Below are positions 12,001-20,654 of a stretch of 23,437 nucleotides of DNA, piece by piece; the stretch's first letter is position 1, and the number at the start of each line of letters is the position of its first letter. This stretch comes from Choristocarpus tenellus KU-1152 (lineage: Eukaryota; Phaeophyceae). The stretch lies in assembly GCA_964200185.2 (NCBI GenBank), contig CAXNAD020000247.1, positions 1-23,437 on the forward strand. The letters run 5' to 3'. The position numbers and the translations under genes are program-made. Under the pieces are notes generated by a model. It did not search any database. It was not told where the DNA came from and was given only the letters and a program-made list of their open reading frames with translations.

Positions 12001-12619
12001 CAGACCTAAACCGATCCGATCCCCAACCAAGGATACCACGACTTGCACACACCTGGTCTGGGAGTACGATACCCCCGGTTGTTCTAGAAGCAACGCTAAA
12101 CAACTTGACGAGGATATTGTTGCTCACAGGCTGCAATGGGGCCTCCAGGACCTTACCATCCAAAGTGTGAGTCAACTCCATCGAAACGCTGGGGATCAAG
12201 CACGGGTATTGCGGGAAAACGAAGGGGGAGCGGAGTTTGATGGTGAGGTATAGCTTCCGGAGATAGAACAGGGTGTTGCTAGTATAGGCCCGCAGGTAAT
12301 TGGGTGTGTCGTCAACCTATCAGAAATTACACATGTAACACGTCAATACATATAGATGGACTAGGAGTCAAAATAAGCAAGAGGTAACACCTCATGAAAG
12401 ATCAACGACCCCCTCGAAAATTCGTGAACCTCATTTGCAGAAGCTACTGATGACTGCAATTTCTCCCTCAGGGTATGGGTGATACCTTGAGGTGTGGATG
12501 GTGCGTGAGGGGACAGGTCGCCCCTTCCATACAAGGCTTGTAGTCGGAGCCACGAATGCACCCGATGACGGGAGCATACCCACGCAGGAGGCCACAAATG
12601 CCAACACATACGACCTCAT
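9022..12619 (-). CDS. Plastid co-chaperonin with two tandem GroES/Cpn10 domains (Cpn20 type)
   Basis: Spliced from five exons: 12619-12486, 12188-12053, 11555-11349, 10846-10748 and 9228-9022. All introns are GT-AG with matching phases, giving about 260 residues, near the usual size of plastid Cpn20. Residues 1-20 form a signal peptide (MRSYVLAFVASCVGML), then SSGA|FVAP starts a Phe-led transit peptide. Domain 1 runs from LQPVSNNILVKLF through the mobile loop SRTTGGIVLPDQ, GMVIGAGEG, VKPGDTVLFSKWSG and EEHMFIMDDDLLLVY. Domain 2 runs from MVRDQVLVKMDRIESETDSG through GRVVAIGEGRTTSTGG and FEVGDWVKFREYAPVEVK to a TAG stop. The family caps Cpn60 in the plastid and assists folding. Domain 2's mobile loop (SGIAIS) lacks the GGIVLP of domain 1. 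The exon 2 acceptor was chosen for phase and its pyrimidine tract. An open frame extends upstream of it, so a longer exon 2 is possible. Confidence 0.9.
9819..9883. repeat. Inverted interstitial telomere-like tracts
   Basis: Three CCCTAA-type units (9819-9835) are followed about 33 bp later by the opposite strand form TAGGGTTAGGGTTAG (9869-9883). The arms can pair into a hairpin. The unit matches the TTAGGG telomere repeat used by many eukaryotes. Confidence 0.7.
9995..10082. repeat. 41-bp tandem duplication, 47-bp period
   Basis: Unit 1 (9995-10035) and unit 2 (10042-10082) share the order ctggtccacaaaagagaa / cagtactgtttacca with a few differences. They lie inside intron 4 of the co-chaperonin gene. 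Confidence 0.75.
10434..10685 (+). mobile_element. Inverted-repeat (MITE-like) element, copy B
   Basis: It starts gagtcaaagattcttggagg. It contains the shared internal blocks ggctatcgtgctcgttagga, agtgtcaatatccttgttcc and the palindrome around acattttggagtaacaaaatg, and ends with acaaacagggcaaaatttgt and ctctctaagaaatgctcactc. About 252 bp, no coding frame of its own. It sits in intron 4 of the co-chaperonin gene. Confidence 0.65.
11907..11940. repeat. Small hairpin in co-chaperonin intron 2
   Basis: TACAGCTA and TAGCTGTA flank the palindromic core CCTCCTGAGGAGG, giving a compact imperfect hairpin within the intron between exons 2 and 3. No known RNA family is recognised. Confidence 0.4.
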
Positions 12620-12830
12620 GGTTGCAGTATCTATACGACAACCACACTTCCACTGGATGACAAGTTTGAAAGCGTTGAGCGTGTCTGGGGTTGTGTGATC
12701 ACTTTCAGACCCCGTTCAGCGGCTCTCTACTTGCCGTTAATGAACGGACTTCAACGCGACCCGTCCATTTCGCAACCTCGATACCTACAAACTGCACTTG
12801 GCGATCTTCACACAGCACACCAGAGTAGCT
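12620..12830. promoter_or_regulatory. Divergent intergenic region between two plastid-protein genes
   Basis: Only 211 bp separate the start codons of the minus-strand co-chaperonin gene (12619) and the plus-strand CRM/YhbY-like gene (12831). It must hold both 5' untranslated regions and both promoters, which suggests a shared bidirectional promoter. No TATA box or known factor site stands out. Confidence 0.5.
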
Positions 12831-13843
12831 ATGCGCTCTGCGATTGCAGGGGCTTTATCTTTTCTCTATTTGGCTATCTCTGCAGAGTCGTTTGCGGGAC
12901 GAAGGACCTTAGCACCTTGTTGGCACGCTAGAAGGGTCTGCTCGACCTTTCTAGTTGCCTACTCGCCAAAATTGCGGCATGATGAACGGCATGGTAAGCC
13001 CTCTTGCTTCTCCAGCTTAAGAAGTAGCTCTCAGATTTCTGCGCAAGGTGGGTTAAATTCTGAGAGGTGTGGAGCTTGGATCGTAACACGTGGGACAGGC
13101 GAAGATGGCGCCAGTGATGGCATGGAGGCTATACCCGAGTCTGAGACGTCCGTTGCTGGCAGAGTGACTTCAAACGATGATAGGCTCGAGGTAGGTTTTG
13201 CTAACAGATCGATCGGGTGTCAACTTAGAAAATATTCCCACGCATCTTGATTCTTCTCCCCTACTCGTTGCAACCCTGTGAGCATTCTGATAAGCAACCA
13301 CAACAAACGCCACACCTCCAAACCCTCAGGAGTTATGGAGAAAGCCCAAGAAACATTTGATGAGCATCGGTAGGGAGGGGGTCAAGCATAGCCACAGGCG
13401 CTCGTTAGTGGAGCTAGTCAAGGCGCACTCCCTTGTCAAGGTCAAGGTAGGGAAGGAAATGACCTCGGCGTTGAGGTCTCATGGTAGATGTTGTGTCACT
13501 CACCACATCCTCAGTCACGAGCTATACTCCCCTCGCACAGCCCCCTCATGCACATTCTCCTCCCCCTCTCTGCATCCTCGACTCTGTTTAACCTCATCCT
13601 TCCTCCCCAGTTGTTCTCCTTCAATGTCCTCTCGACATCCTTTCCGTTCCCCACCCCCACCTTCTCCAATGCCCTAGGCTGTTTTTTCCCCCTTCCCTGT
13701 CCTCCCTTATCTCTTGGTAATCCAAGTAAGCTATTTTATTTCGTCTGCTCGCTACAAACCTAGCTCCAACTGGTGCTGAGAACTCGGAGAAGTATGCAGA
13801 GGAAAATGAAAACATGCTTCCGAAGTGGTGTTTTATTCAGTAG
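12831..13843 (+). CDS. Predicted plastid-targeted CRM/YhbY-like RNA-binding protein
   Basis: Three proposed exons: 12831-13190, 13330-13483 and 13764-13843 (stop TAG), about 197 residues. The start is the internal Met that begins a signal peptide (MRSAIAGALSFLYLAISA), followed by ESFAGRR, a Phe-led motif typical of secondary red plastid proteins; an earlier in-frame Met at 12798 would hide it. A long basic and Ser-rich stretch follows. Exon 2 carries KKHLMSIGREGVKHSHRRSL then VELVKAHSLVKVKV, which matches the IGxxGV turn, helix and KVKV strand of bacterial YhbY and plant CRM domains. These bind RNA in ribosome assembly or plastid group II intron splicing. The exon 1 to 2 join is phase 0 and clean. 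Exon 3 is tentative: its phase fits, but the family's final strand is not evident. Confidence 0.6.
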
Positions 13844-16729
13844 GGCGAGGGCTACACGTTGACACTTCTACGATGAATCGTTGAGTGACGTATGCTACAG
13901 GTAACAGAACCGGTAATATATTTTCATCCTCTATACAACCCATTGGTGGATGTCCCACAGAATTGTAACCAAGGCAACCCCATCCTGATTGTGCCTCCCT
14001 ATCTCGCCTTTGCTGTCAGGTAATTCCCAAGAAAGGTGTAGATATTGCTGAAGCTGGCAGGCAACTTTGTGAGAGAGTGGGCGTGGAGGGAGGAAAGGGT
14101 GGAAAGTTGGGAGATGAAAAGGCCCAGCTTTCCGCTGAGCCTCTGGTTGGTGTGATAATGATCCGTCCATCCAGTGGATTGATCCTTTTTGGAGAGGCGG
14201 AGTTTGTGAAGTCCCTGGAGTTGAAAGCATGAAGTACTTGGTTATAGAAGCAATTACAGAATTTAGGGTTTGTGTGGATGAGATGGAGATGAGTATCTTG
14301 TCAATTTTGAACACCAACAGTGTAGTGTATTTTTCCTGTGTGGTATGGAGACTATAGAGTGCAGCTCGTGAAGTTTCTTGTTGCTGGCTTGGCTGCTCTG
14401 ACCTTGTGCCATGTCATCATTGTCACTTGGGGGAATGAACGATCAAATAGACGTTCTCTTTGTGATTTGTTGGCTGCACAACAGACAGGAACAATTGAAC
14501 CAAAGAACCAGAACGTGCTGCTTCAATGAAGAGTTATTGTACGTGCTTGCTTTTCTCCGAGAATGTCAAGTCATTGACTATGCACATGTTTTCAAGGTAC
14601 ACAATATCCTCTCAGTTAAACCCTTGTCCAGAAGTCACTGTGGGCTCATTGAAACACACGATACTGTAATCAAATACTGAAAGGTTTTTCGCCTTGGGTG
14701 TATGATGCCTAATTCATGGTTCAATCTAACACTATATTGCAGTTAGATGACGCATGTGTTTTCGATGGCAGCTACTACTTTGTATGAATGCACTACTACA
14801 TCATACTGCTCCAAGCATTTGCACTGACAGCTCATCCTGAAAATACACCCCCAGTGGTGTTCATGCTAGTGTCAGTACTACAGTATTAGCAGGATCCTGT
14901 TCATTGTGACACCCTCCCCTTGCTCAAAGCAATTAAACTGCAGCGCCTCATCAAGCATGTACCTGTGTTCTTGACTGTGTACCAATGGCTCATCCTTTCC
15001 TGGATTGTCTCACATGGCAAAAGTGGCTGGTATATCAGTCCTTTTGTAGGTGGAATAATAGTTGTGTCAACACCCTTTCCTTGATTCGAAATATTGCTTA
15101 CAATAAAAAAAATAAAAGAATTGAGCTGAAGTAAACTAGAGGTACTCAGTTCTTGACCGTTTTGCATTATAGACCAGTTTTTCAATCTTTGGCAATTCAC
15201 CCATATATCTATGGATGTAGTGCCATGTATTAATTGAGTGAGTTGATTGATTCTCTACTAAATCGAAGTTTTTGACACAATTCGGAACATATTCTATACA
15301 CATTTGATTTTTTTTTAATGTTGATTTTGCTAACATCCTTAAAAATGCAAACCTGGGTACCTTTTATGTAATCTTGACTCATTGACAGCTATGCACCTCC
15401 GTTCTTGACCATGTTATCAGAGGTAGAGCTTCGCAATATCATAAACTTCACCCAAGCTCTCTTGCAGTGCAACCCGAAATATTCATCCTACGTGTCTTGC
15501 CTAATCATGCTGAGGTGTCCCACTCAGTTGTTCATTGTCGTAATAATCACATGTAAGGCTGTACCTATTTCTATCTTGGAAGTGAGGACCTTTCTTTGAA
15601 CTCTCCAAAATTTTCTCATCAGAATGTGTAAGATATAAACCCCTATGAATTCCTTCCGGACTAAGGATGGCGACGATGCATTTCTCGAGGTGGGTTGGTA
15701 GAGTCCATCCATGCTTTGCAAGTGGAGGCAAATGCCTACTTTGCCTTGACGTGATCTTTTTCGGTGGCCCTATCACATTTTACTGGTGTCTTGCCACTCA
15801 CGGGGATTAGGGCCTCCACTATCAACTGGTGCCGTGTTCCAGTCCTCCCTTTGCCCCCAAGGACCATATTGTGGCAAACCAGTCAACAAAGTTGCTGGGG
15901 GTCAGTGCGGGGACTGTGTCATATACATATATGCTCCTTGTCCTACTGCTCAAGTTGTGCTCTCCTAGGTAGGATAAATTTGTTCAAGCATAATCTTAGT
16001 GTACAACTTTTATCCTGATTTCATTTTTGACTCAATGGAACACATGATGACTGAATTGTTGTTTACCTTGGGTATGATATGATGCACTGATTCGCATCAT
16101 GCCCTGCTACAAGCACTTTGATAAATGTGTATATTCTGACTTAGAAACTCTAAGTATACCTACTACTATTGCATTATGTGAAAATATCACCTCTGATGAT
16201 CATGCTTGTATCTGTAGCATGATATGATATGAGCAGGATCGCGTTCATTGGGACATTCATCCCCCTTGGCCTGTTACTTCCACTCACTGGATATGTATGT
16301 GCCACCTTGTGGAATCGAGGCACGTAGTTTTGTATCTACTAGGGTGGTTGGAGTGCGACTGATTTGTTCACTTAGGAATACAGCTCAGGTGTGGAATTTA
16401 ATGAAGTATTTTCAGGGGGGATGGCATTGGGAAATTGGGAAGTCAGTACAGTTTCAACAAATGCTAGCTAACAACGAAATCAATGAAGTCACCTTCACCA
16501 ACACCTCAGAGCAATAGGATCGCTTGAAAGGTCCATCAGGAAGGTTATAGTGGTTGCGAGGAGCCACCCGGTGAAAGTGACCTGGGCAAACCGTTGTGCT
16601 TGCCATGTTGAATTGGATAGTCAAAATCAGATTTCTGAAAAATGAAGTTTGTTGTAAAGGGGTTCGAACCCTCGAAATCCACGTGATAACTCCTTCAAGC
16701 TGATACAAAATAATGAAACCAAAAAATAT
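13844..16729. other. Gene-free stretch with one diverged direct-repeat pair
   Basis: No protein family is recognised; frames of 60-128 codons here look random. About 14790-14925 and 16085-16265 share several ordered blocks (catcat..ctgct.caagca, gagcaggatc/cgttcattg, gacac/attc.tccccttg) and appear to be old direct copies of one sequence. Confidence 0.4.
16657..16673 (-). other. Solitary T-arm / B-box-like hairpin
   Basis: On the minus strand GAGGG-TTCGAAC-CCCTT forms a T arm with one G-U pair and carries a B-box motif. No matching D arm lies at normal distance upstream. It lies 57 nt beyond the tRNA-Phe remnant and may be a second tRNA fragment. Confidence 0.4.
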
Positions 16730-16787
16730 TGCTTCGAATGTGAGTCGAGCTTCAGTCGTACGCTCTAACCAACTGAGCTACCGAAGC
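16730..16787 (-). pseudogene. tRNA-Phe(GAA) remnant lacking the variable loop and half the T arm
   Basis: From 16787 on the minus strand: acceptor GCTTCGG, TA, D arm GCTC-AGTTGGTTA-GAGC, then TACGA with loop CTGAAGC (T33, anticodon GAA, G37). The sequence then jumps to TCGACTCACAT, which looks like a T loop and 3' T stem, then TCGAAGC and a discriminator A. The two acceptor halves pair over all 7 bp (one G-U). The total is 58 nt against 72-73 for a whole tRNA, so about 16 nt (3' anticodon stem, variable loop, 5' T stem) are missing. This is probably a deletion pseudogene. Confidence 0.65.
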
Positions 16788-16901
16788 TTACGATTACTTC
16801 GATACCATCCTGGTTTTCAACAGTCTACTACCATACATCATATCTGACGATTTACACATGTGTTCGGGGAAAAACCAATGAAAACCATTCTAATGTAAGA
16901 A

Positions 16902-17365
16902 CAACCCCTGAAAAGTAACAGTTATAAATGTGAAAGACCTTTTTCTACCATCTATTTCCTATTTTACTACCACCCATGCTACACCACTCCCCTCCTGTGC
17001 CTCCAACCCAACTTAGCCCTGCATCCCACAGCGAGGAGCTAGGGAAACACCCAAGAATCTAACAAGCCCCTCCTTATATTATTATGTCCTCTGACATTTT
17101 GAGATATGTGAGATAAATATCCAGACCAAATTCACCAGGACCCCTGTAAAAATAACATTTCGGGTAAATGTGAAAGATTCCTCTCTAGTAAAGCCCATTT
17201 ACTATTAGAGTACCAGCTAGACTAGAACACTCCCCGAAAGATTGGTATTACAATGTTAGGCGTATATTGCTGCTATGCCTCCAACCTAGCTTAGCCCTAC
17301 ACAACTGGGCGAGGAGCTAGGGAAGTATCCCAACAACTTTATAGTCCCCTTCTTGCCCATCTGCT
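16902..17365 (+). repeat. Degenerate tandem repeat, two units
   Basis: Unit 1 (about 16902-17090) and unit 2 (about 17142-17365) share ordered blocks: cccctgaaaagtaaca / aaatgtgaaaga, cctccaacc..cttagccct, gaggagctagggaa, and a c-rich ending near ccttcttg. A related block appears again at 18303-18360 (gcgaggaactacggaagcatc), so the family extends further right. Confidence 0.55.
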
Positions 17366-17740
17366 TTGTGTCTCTAGCTTCAAACGCAAGACACGTCTTT
17401 ATAGAGCTACTTGCGTAGTGACTGACACTACTTGTCGTAAGTGCCTTTCCTGCTATAACCTTCCACCCCTCCCCCCCACACTGCATGTATAGCCAACTCG
17501 TCCAGAAAAATTTCTACTTACGTACTGAGGTTCCCAAAACTCCCCACCACGAAGGTGCCCAGGTTATAAACACGAGGGTATTAAGAACCCTCATAATGGT
17601 TGCACTTTCGTGCCTCAGTTGCAGCAGCAGCTACACCACTGCTGGTGGATGAGATTGGCAGATGGGATGCTGCTTGTACTAATGCAAACGCAACATCCAG
17701 GAGGAGGCCTTTGTTGTGGCAAGGAGCTGATCCACCGTGC
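17309..17740 (+). repeat. Long direct repeat, unit I (partner at 18303-19150)
   Basis: Ordered matches link this stretch to the 18.3-19.15 kb region: gagctacttgcgtagtgac with gagccacttgtccagtgac, ctcataatggttgcactttc with ctcatggtgaatgcactttc, and ctggtggatgag with ttggtggatgag. Short minus-strand frames in both units look alike only because the DNA is repeated. Confidence 0.5.
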
Positions 17741-17929
17741 ACATATATATGCACTCTGTATGTTGTAGTATATTTCATACTCAGTATATTATTATGCCCT
17801 CTAACACTTTGTAGTTGTGTCTCGTCACATAATTATCCCTCGGGCATTTTGCAGATGTGTAGGAGGAAGGGAAACCAAGACCAAATCTGTATGACAAGAA
17901 CTACCATGGATATAATAGTTGTAGTCAAG
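17741..17929. other. Spacer with repeat fragments
   Basis: This short stretch contains a block (tattatgccctctaacactttg) that resembles about 17079-17101 (tattatgtcctctgacatttt). No gene is seen. Confidence 0.35.
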
Positions 17930-18188
17930 GCTAAAAGAGCCAAAATAGGGTAGAGCCGCGTCCATTTGGGGACCAAAATGTAATGTTGCGATTTTGATGT
18001 AATTTTGGCTATCTTGTTTGTTAGGAAGTGTCAATATCCTTGTTCCGGACACACCTTTTCATAAATTATACATTTTACCTACTCCTATACATTTTGGAGT
18101 AGGAAAATGTAATAAAAAAACACGTGGGAAGCCAAGCCCCAAATGAACAAACAGGGCAAAACTCGTACCCTCTAACATACTTTCACTC
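17930..18188 (+). mobile_element. Inverted-repeat (MITE-like) element, copy C
   Basis: It has the same block order as copy B: tagggtagagccgcgtccat at the left, then aatgttgcgattttgatgta, gtgtcaatatccttgttccg, the palindrome tcctatacattttggagtag, then acaaacagggcaaaactcgt and ccctctaacatactttcactc at the right. It closely resembles the reverse complement of copy A. Confidence 0.7.
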
Positions 18189-18680
18189 AAAATACCTCCT
18201 AAAGTAAGTATCATACTATAACAATACCACAATGATGTCCCCTCCTTCGAGATACTAACCAATGCACACACTACTACTTCCCAATCATACGATATAAAGG
18301 TGAGCGAGGAACTACGGAAGCATCCCAAAAATCTGTGAGACCCCTTCTTGCCCACCTCCCCAGTATCTCGAACTTGAAACGCATGTGTTACATCACGCCC
18401 CAAAAGCTTACCTCCATGGGATGTATAGCTCCAATCCACAGACAGGCTTATAGATGACGCTGATGCTCGTACAAGCCTCCCAGGATATTCCGAAAGTCAA
18501 AAGGTCCAACGAAAGTCAGGTCAGCAGGTAAAGAATACTTTCTGAATCAGTAGACACTATACAGAGAATATGGTGTCAGTCAATAATCAGAAAGTGAACT
18601 GTGTTCTATGTAAACTCCATTCACCGTTTATTTTTATTTACAGACGTTAAGATACATCTCCAAACCGTTTCATATATACC
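18189..18680. repeat. Repeat-derived stretch between copy C and the large inverted repeat
   Basis: About 18303-18360 repeats the gaggagctagggaag block of 17.0-17.37 kb. About 18380-18440 (minus) matches 713-770. The remaining sequence to 18680 shows nothing further. Confidence 0.45.
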
Positions 18681-18797
18681 CAAGTTACAGATCTTATTTC
18701 ACAACTTCTAGCAAATCGGAGTTCCCTCTTAAGGGGTTCCCCATACGTGTAAAATACTCGAGCTTATAAGAGCGTGGGAAGAAATCTTACGCTATTC
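18681..18797 (-). repeat. Dispersed repeat, copy 2 (partner at 360-481)
   Basis: Its reverse complement starts gaatagcgtaagatttcttc and contains tatggggaaccccttaagag and ggaactccgatttgctagaa, the same order as 360-481. Together with the 18380-18440 match it suggests an inverted duplicate of a larger element. Confidence 0.6.
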
Positions 18798-19157
18798 ATC
18801 TGTAACACATGAAGCATCTCGAAAGAGCCACTTGTCCAGTGACGGATACTCTGTCTCTGACTGACAACCCATTTAAGACAAATAACCCCCAACCCCTCTC
18901 CTCCTACTGCATTGGTGGTCGACCCCATCTTTGAAACTCTCTGCTTGTCTACTAAGGCACCCAATAACTTTCCATCCTGGTGATTTTGAGATTAATACTA
19001 CGAGGAGGGTTAAAATATCCCTCATGGTGAATGCACTTTCACGCCTTGCCTGTAGCCACAGCAACACCGTTGGTGGATGAGTGGGTCAAACGACGGACTT
19101 CCTGGACCTCTGCAAAAGCATCACCCAGAAGTAGGCATTTGTCATTGAAGGGAGCTG
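18798..19157 (+). repeat. Long direct repeat, unit II
   Basis: This is the partner of the 17.3-17.74 kb unit, diverged but in the same order. No gene is seen. Confidence 0.5.
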
Positions 19158-19349
19158 AGAGTGAAGTATCTTAGGGGGTACGATTTTTGCCCTGTTTGTC
19201 CAATGGGGGCTTGGCTTCGCACAGTTTCTTGACATTTTCCTATCCCAAAATGTTTTGGAGTAGGTAAAATGTAATAAAAAAACTCGTGGCAAGTCAAGCC
19301 CCAAATGGACAAGCAGGGCAAAACTCTTACCCTCAAAGTTATTTTCACT
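19158..19349 (+). mobile_element. Foldback derivative of the inverted-repeat element, copy D
   Basis: The left half (agtgaagtatcttagggggt ... gccctgtttgtcc ... cattttcctatcccaaaatg) is nearly the reverse complement of the right half, so about 190 bp can fold into one long hairpin. Compared with copies A-C it has lost the unique left arm (the gtgtcaatatccttg block) and carries two opposed copies of the right arm. Confidence 0.7.
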
Positions 19350-19829
19350 GATATGTGGTCCTGATATGGACTCCCCACGTGTTGAATGACCAAAGATTGG
19401 CAATTAAATTAACCTCTAATGTATCATATTATGCTGGTACTTCGATACTCAGCACTATATATAAGATAAAGGTAGAGCTCCAGTAACGGTTTCCACCAGC
19501 ATGGAGCACACCACTCTCATTTTTGTCGATTCAGCTGTGTGGTAGTTATGTTAAGTATCTTCATAGACCCCCTGGAAATTGCATGATGCTTAATCATCTT
19601 TGCCTGGAATAAGATAAACTTAAATTGTCTGAACCAGATGGAGTCTTTGTTTGACAGACACACTCTACTACCAAGAGTGCGCATTTTTCCACTGTGAGGG
19701 TCATTGTTGAACATTTCAATGTACTTCTGATGCGTAAGTCGTAACCTTGATATAACGTAATGTGTAGGCTTACAGACAGACAGGCAGGCAGATATCAGAC
19801 TCTGCGAATTTCATCTTTACAGGGATCTT
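19350..19829. other. Gene-free spacer
   Basis: No coding exon, RNA gene or strong repeat is recognised. A short cagacagacaggcaggcaga run lies near 19772-19792. Confidence 0.4.
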
Positions 19830-20475
19830 TTACTCCTTTGTGTCTCTGTGTCTTACAATGCCCACAACGATTTCGTAGTCACAAAACGAGTCAAACCGCC
19901 TGAGAGGTAGGTCGGGTTGCACTTCAAGGATCCTGAGAAAGGGCAAAAAACGCCCAAGCTGAATTGTGGTGATACTTTGTGGAAGTATTGATTTAGCGCA
20001 CACTATTGTGCACACAAAGCAATGAAATAGGTTATACATTACACAGGGTAAGAGAGACGGCTTAGAATGCAAGAGGGTCCAAACCAGCCTACCTTTCCAT
20101 TTGTTTGGCTCAATAACGTTTCCGTTTATAGAGAGCCACTCCCACTTTCATGTCTTCTGCACTGTTACAATATATTCGAATGTACTGAGGTACTCAACCG
20201 ATGACTCCTCCTGGTTTGGTAGCCAAAAACTGTTACTACATGTATGTGTCTCTTCTGCCTCCCTCACCCATTTGGTCGCCTGAGGTGTAGGGATACTCTG
20301 CCTTGTTCACGGCCAAAGAAGACCATTTGCCCCAGGTATTGACTTTTCTTTTTCTCCAAGGGAATGCTGCTCAAGACTAACTCCATGTCAAGTACGAACT
20401 TCTCACCAATGCCAACAAAAGACAGCACTCTGCGAGTGCCCCTTGTCAACTCCTTGCAAGGGTTGAGATTAGCCC
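19830..20475 (-). CDS. Possible unrecognised gene, two 3' exons
   Basis: Two open stretches join cleanly. The first is 20475-20268 (containing RRVLSFVGIGEKFVLDMELV and ending RRPNG at a G|GTGAGG donor). The second is 19932-19830 (ILEVQPDLPLRRFDSFCDYE onward, stop TAA), after a ttgccctttctcag acceptor. The phases agree (2 nt plus 1 nt). The composition reads like protein, but I do not recognise a family. No convincing start codon is found: the in-frame sequence above 20475 has a stop, so a first exon must lie in the 180 bp below the thioredoxin stop or the model is wrong. It sits downstream of the peroxiredoxin-thioredoxin gene on the same strand. Confidence 0.3.
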
Positions 20476-20598
20476 CTGATCATAAACAGTGGATACACAC
20501 ACACGAACATCACCACCTAAAAGGGTAGTGAGGACACAGAGAATGTGTTCACCCAGTGAGCACAACCCGTGACAAAAAATGCATGAGGACACCAGGGG

Positions 20599-20637
20599 GG
20601 TACAGGCTCCCGGTACAGGCTCCCGGTACAGGCTCCC
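20599..20637. repeat. Three 13-bp tandem repeats
   Basis: The unit ggtacaggctccc occurs three times without change. It begins 18 bp past the stop codon of the thioredoxin exon, so it probably lies in that transcript's 3' untranslated region. Confidence 0.85.
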
Positions 20638-20654
20638 ACTACACCCTTCCTTGA

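Noticed and set aside
12189-12318. In-frame open extension upstream of co-chaperonin exon 2 (contains YLRAYTSNTLFYLRKLYL)
   Set aside because: Joining it to exon 1 at the good donor gives a frameshift, and the CCCCAG acceptor at 12189 fits phase and family. Kept only as an alternative.
13931-14317. 128-codon minus-strand frame downstream of the CRM/YhbY-like gene
   Set aside because: Composition and content give no family resemblance and no supporting splice sites.
18059-18439. 126-codon minus-strand frame resembling one at 19086-19403
   Set aside because: The similarity (FALxVHLGL..PRVFLLHF) comes from the inverted-repeat element arms at DNA level, not from a protein family.
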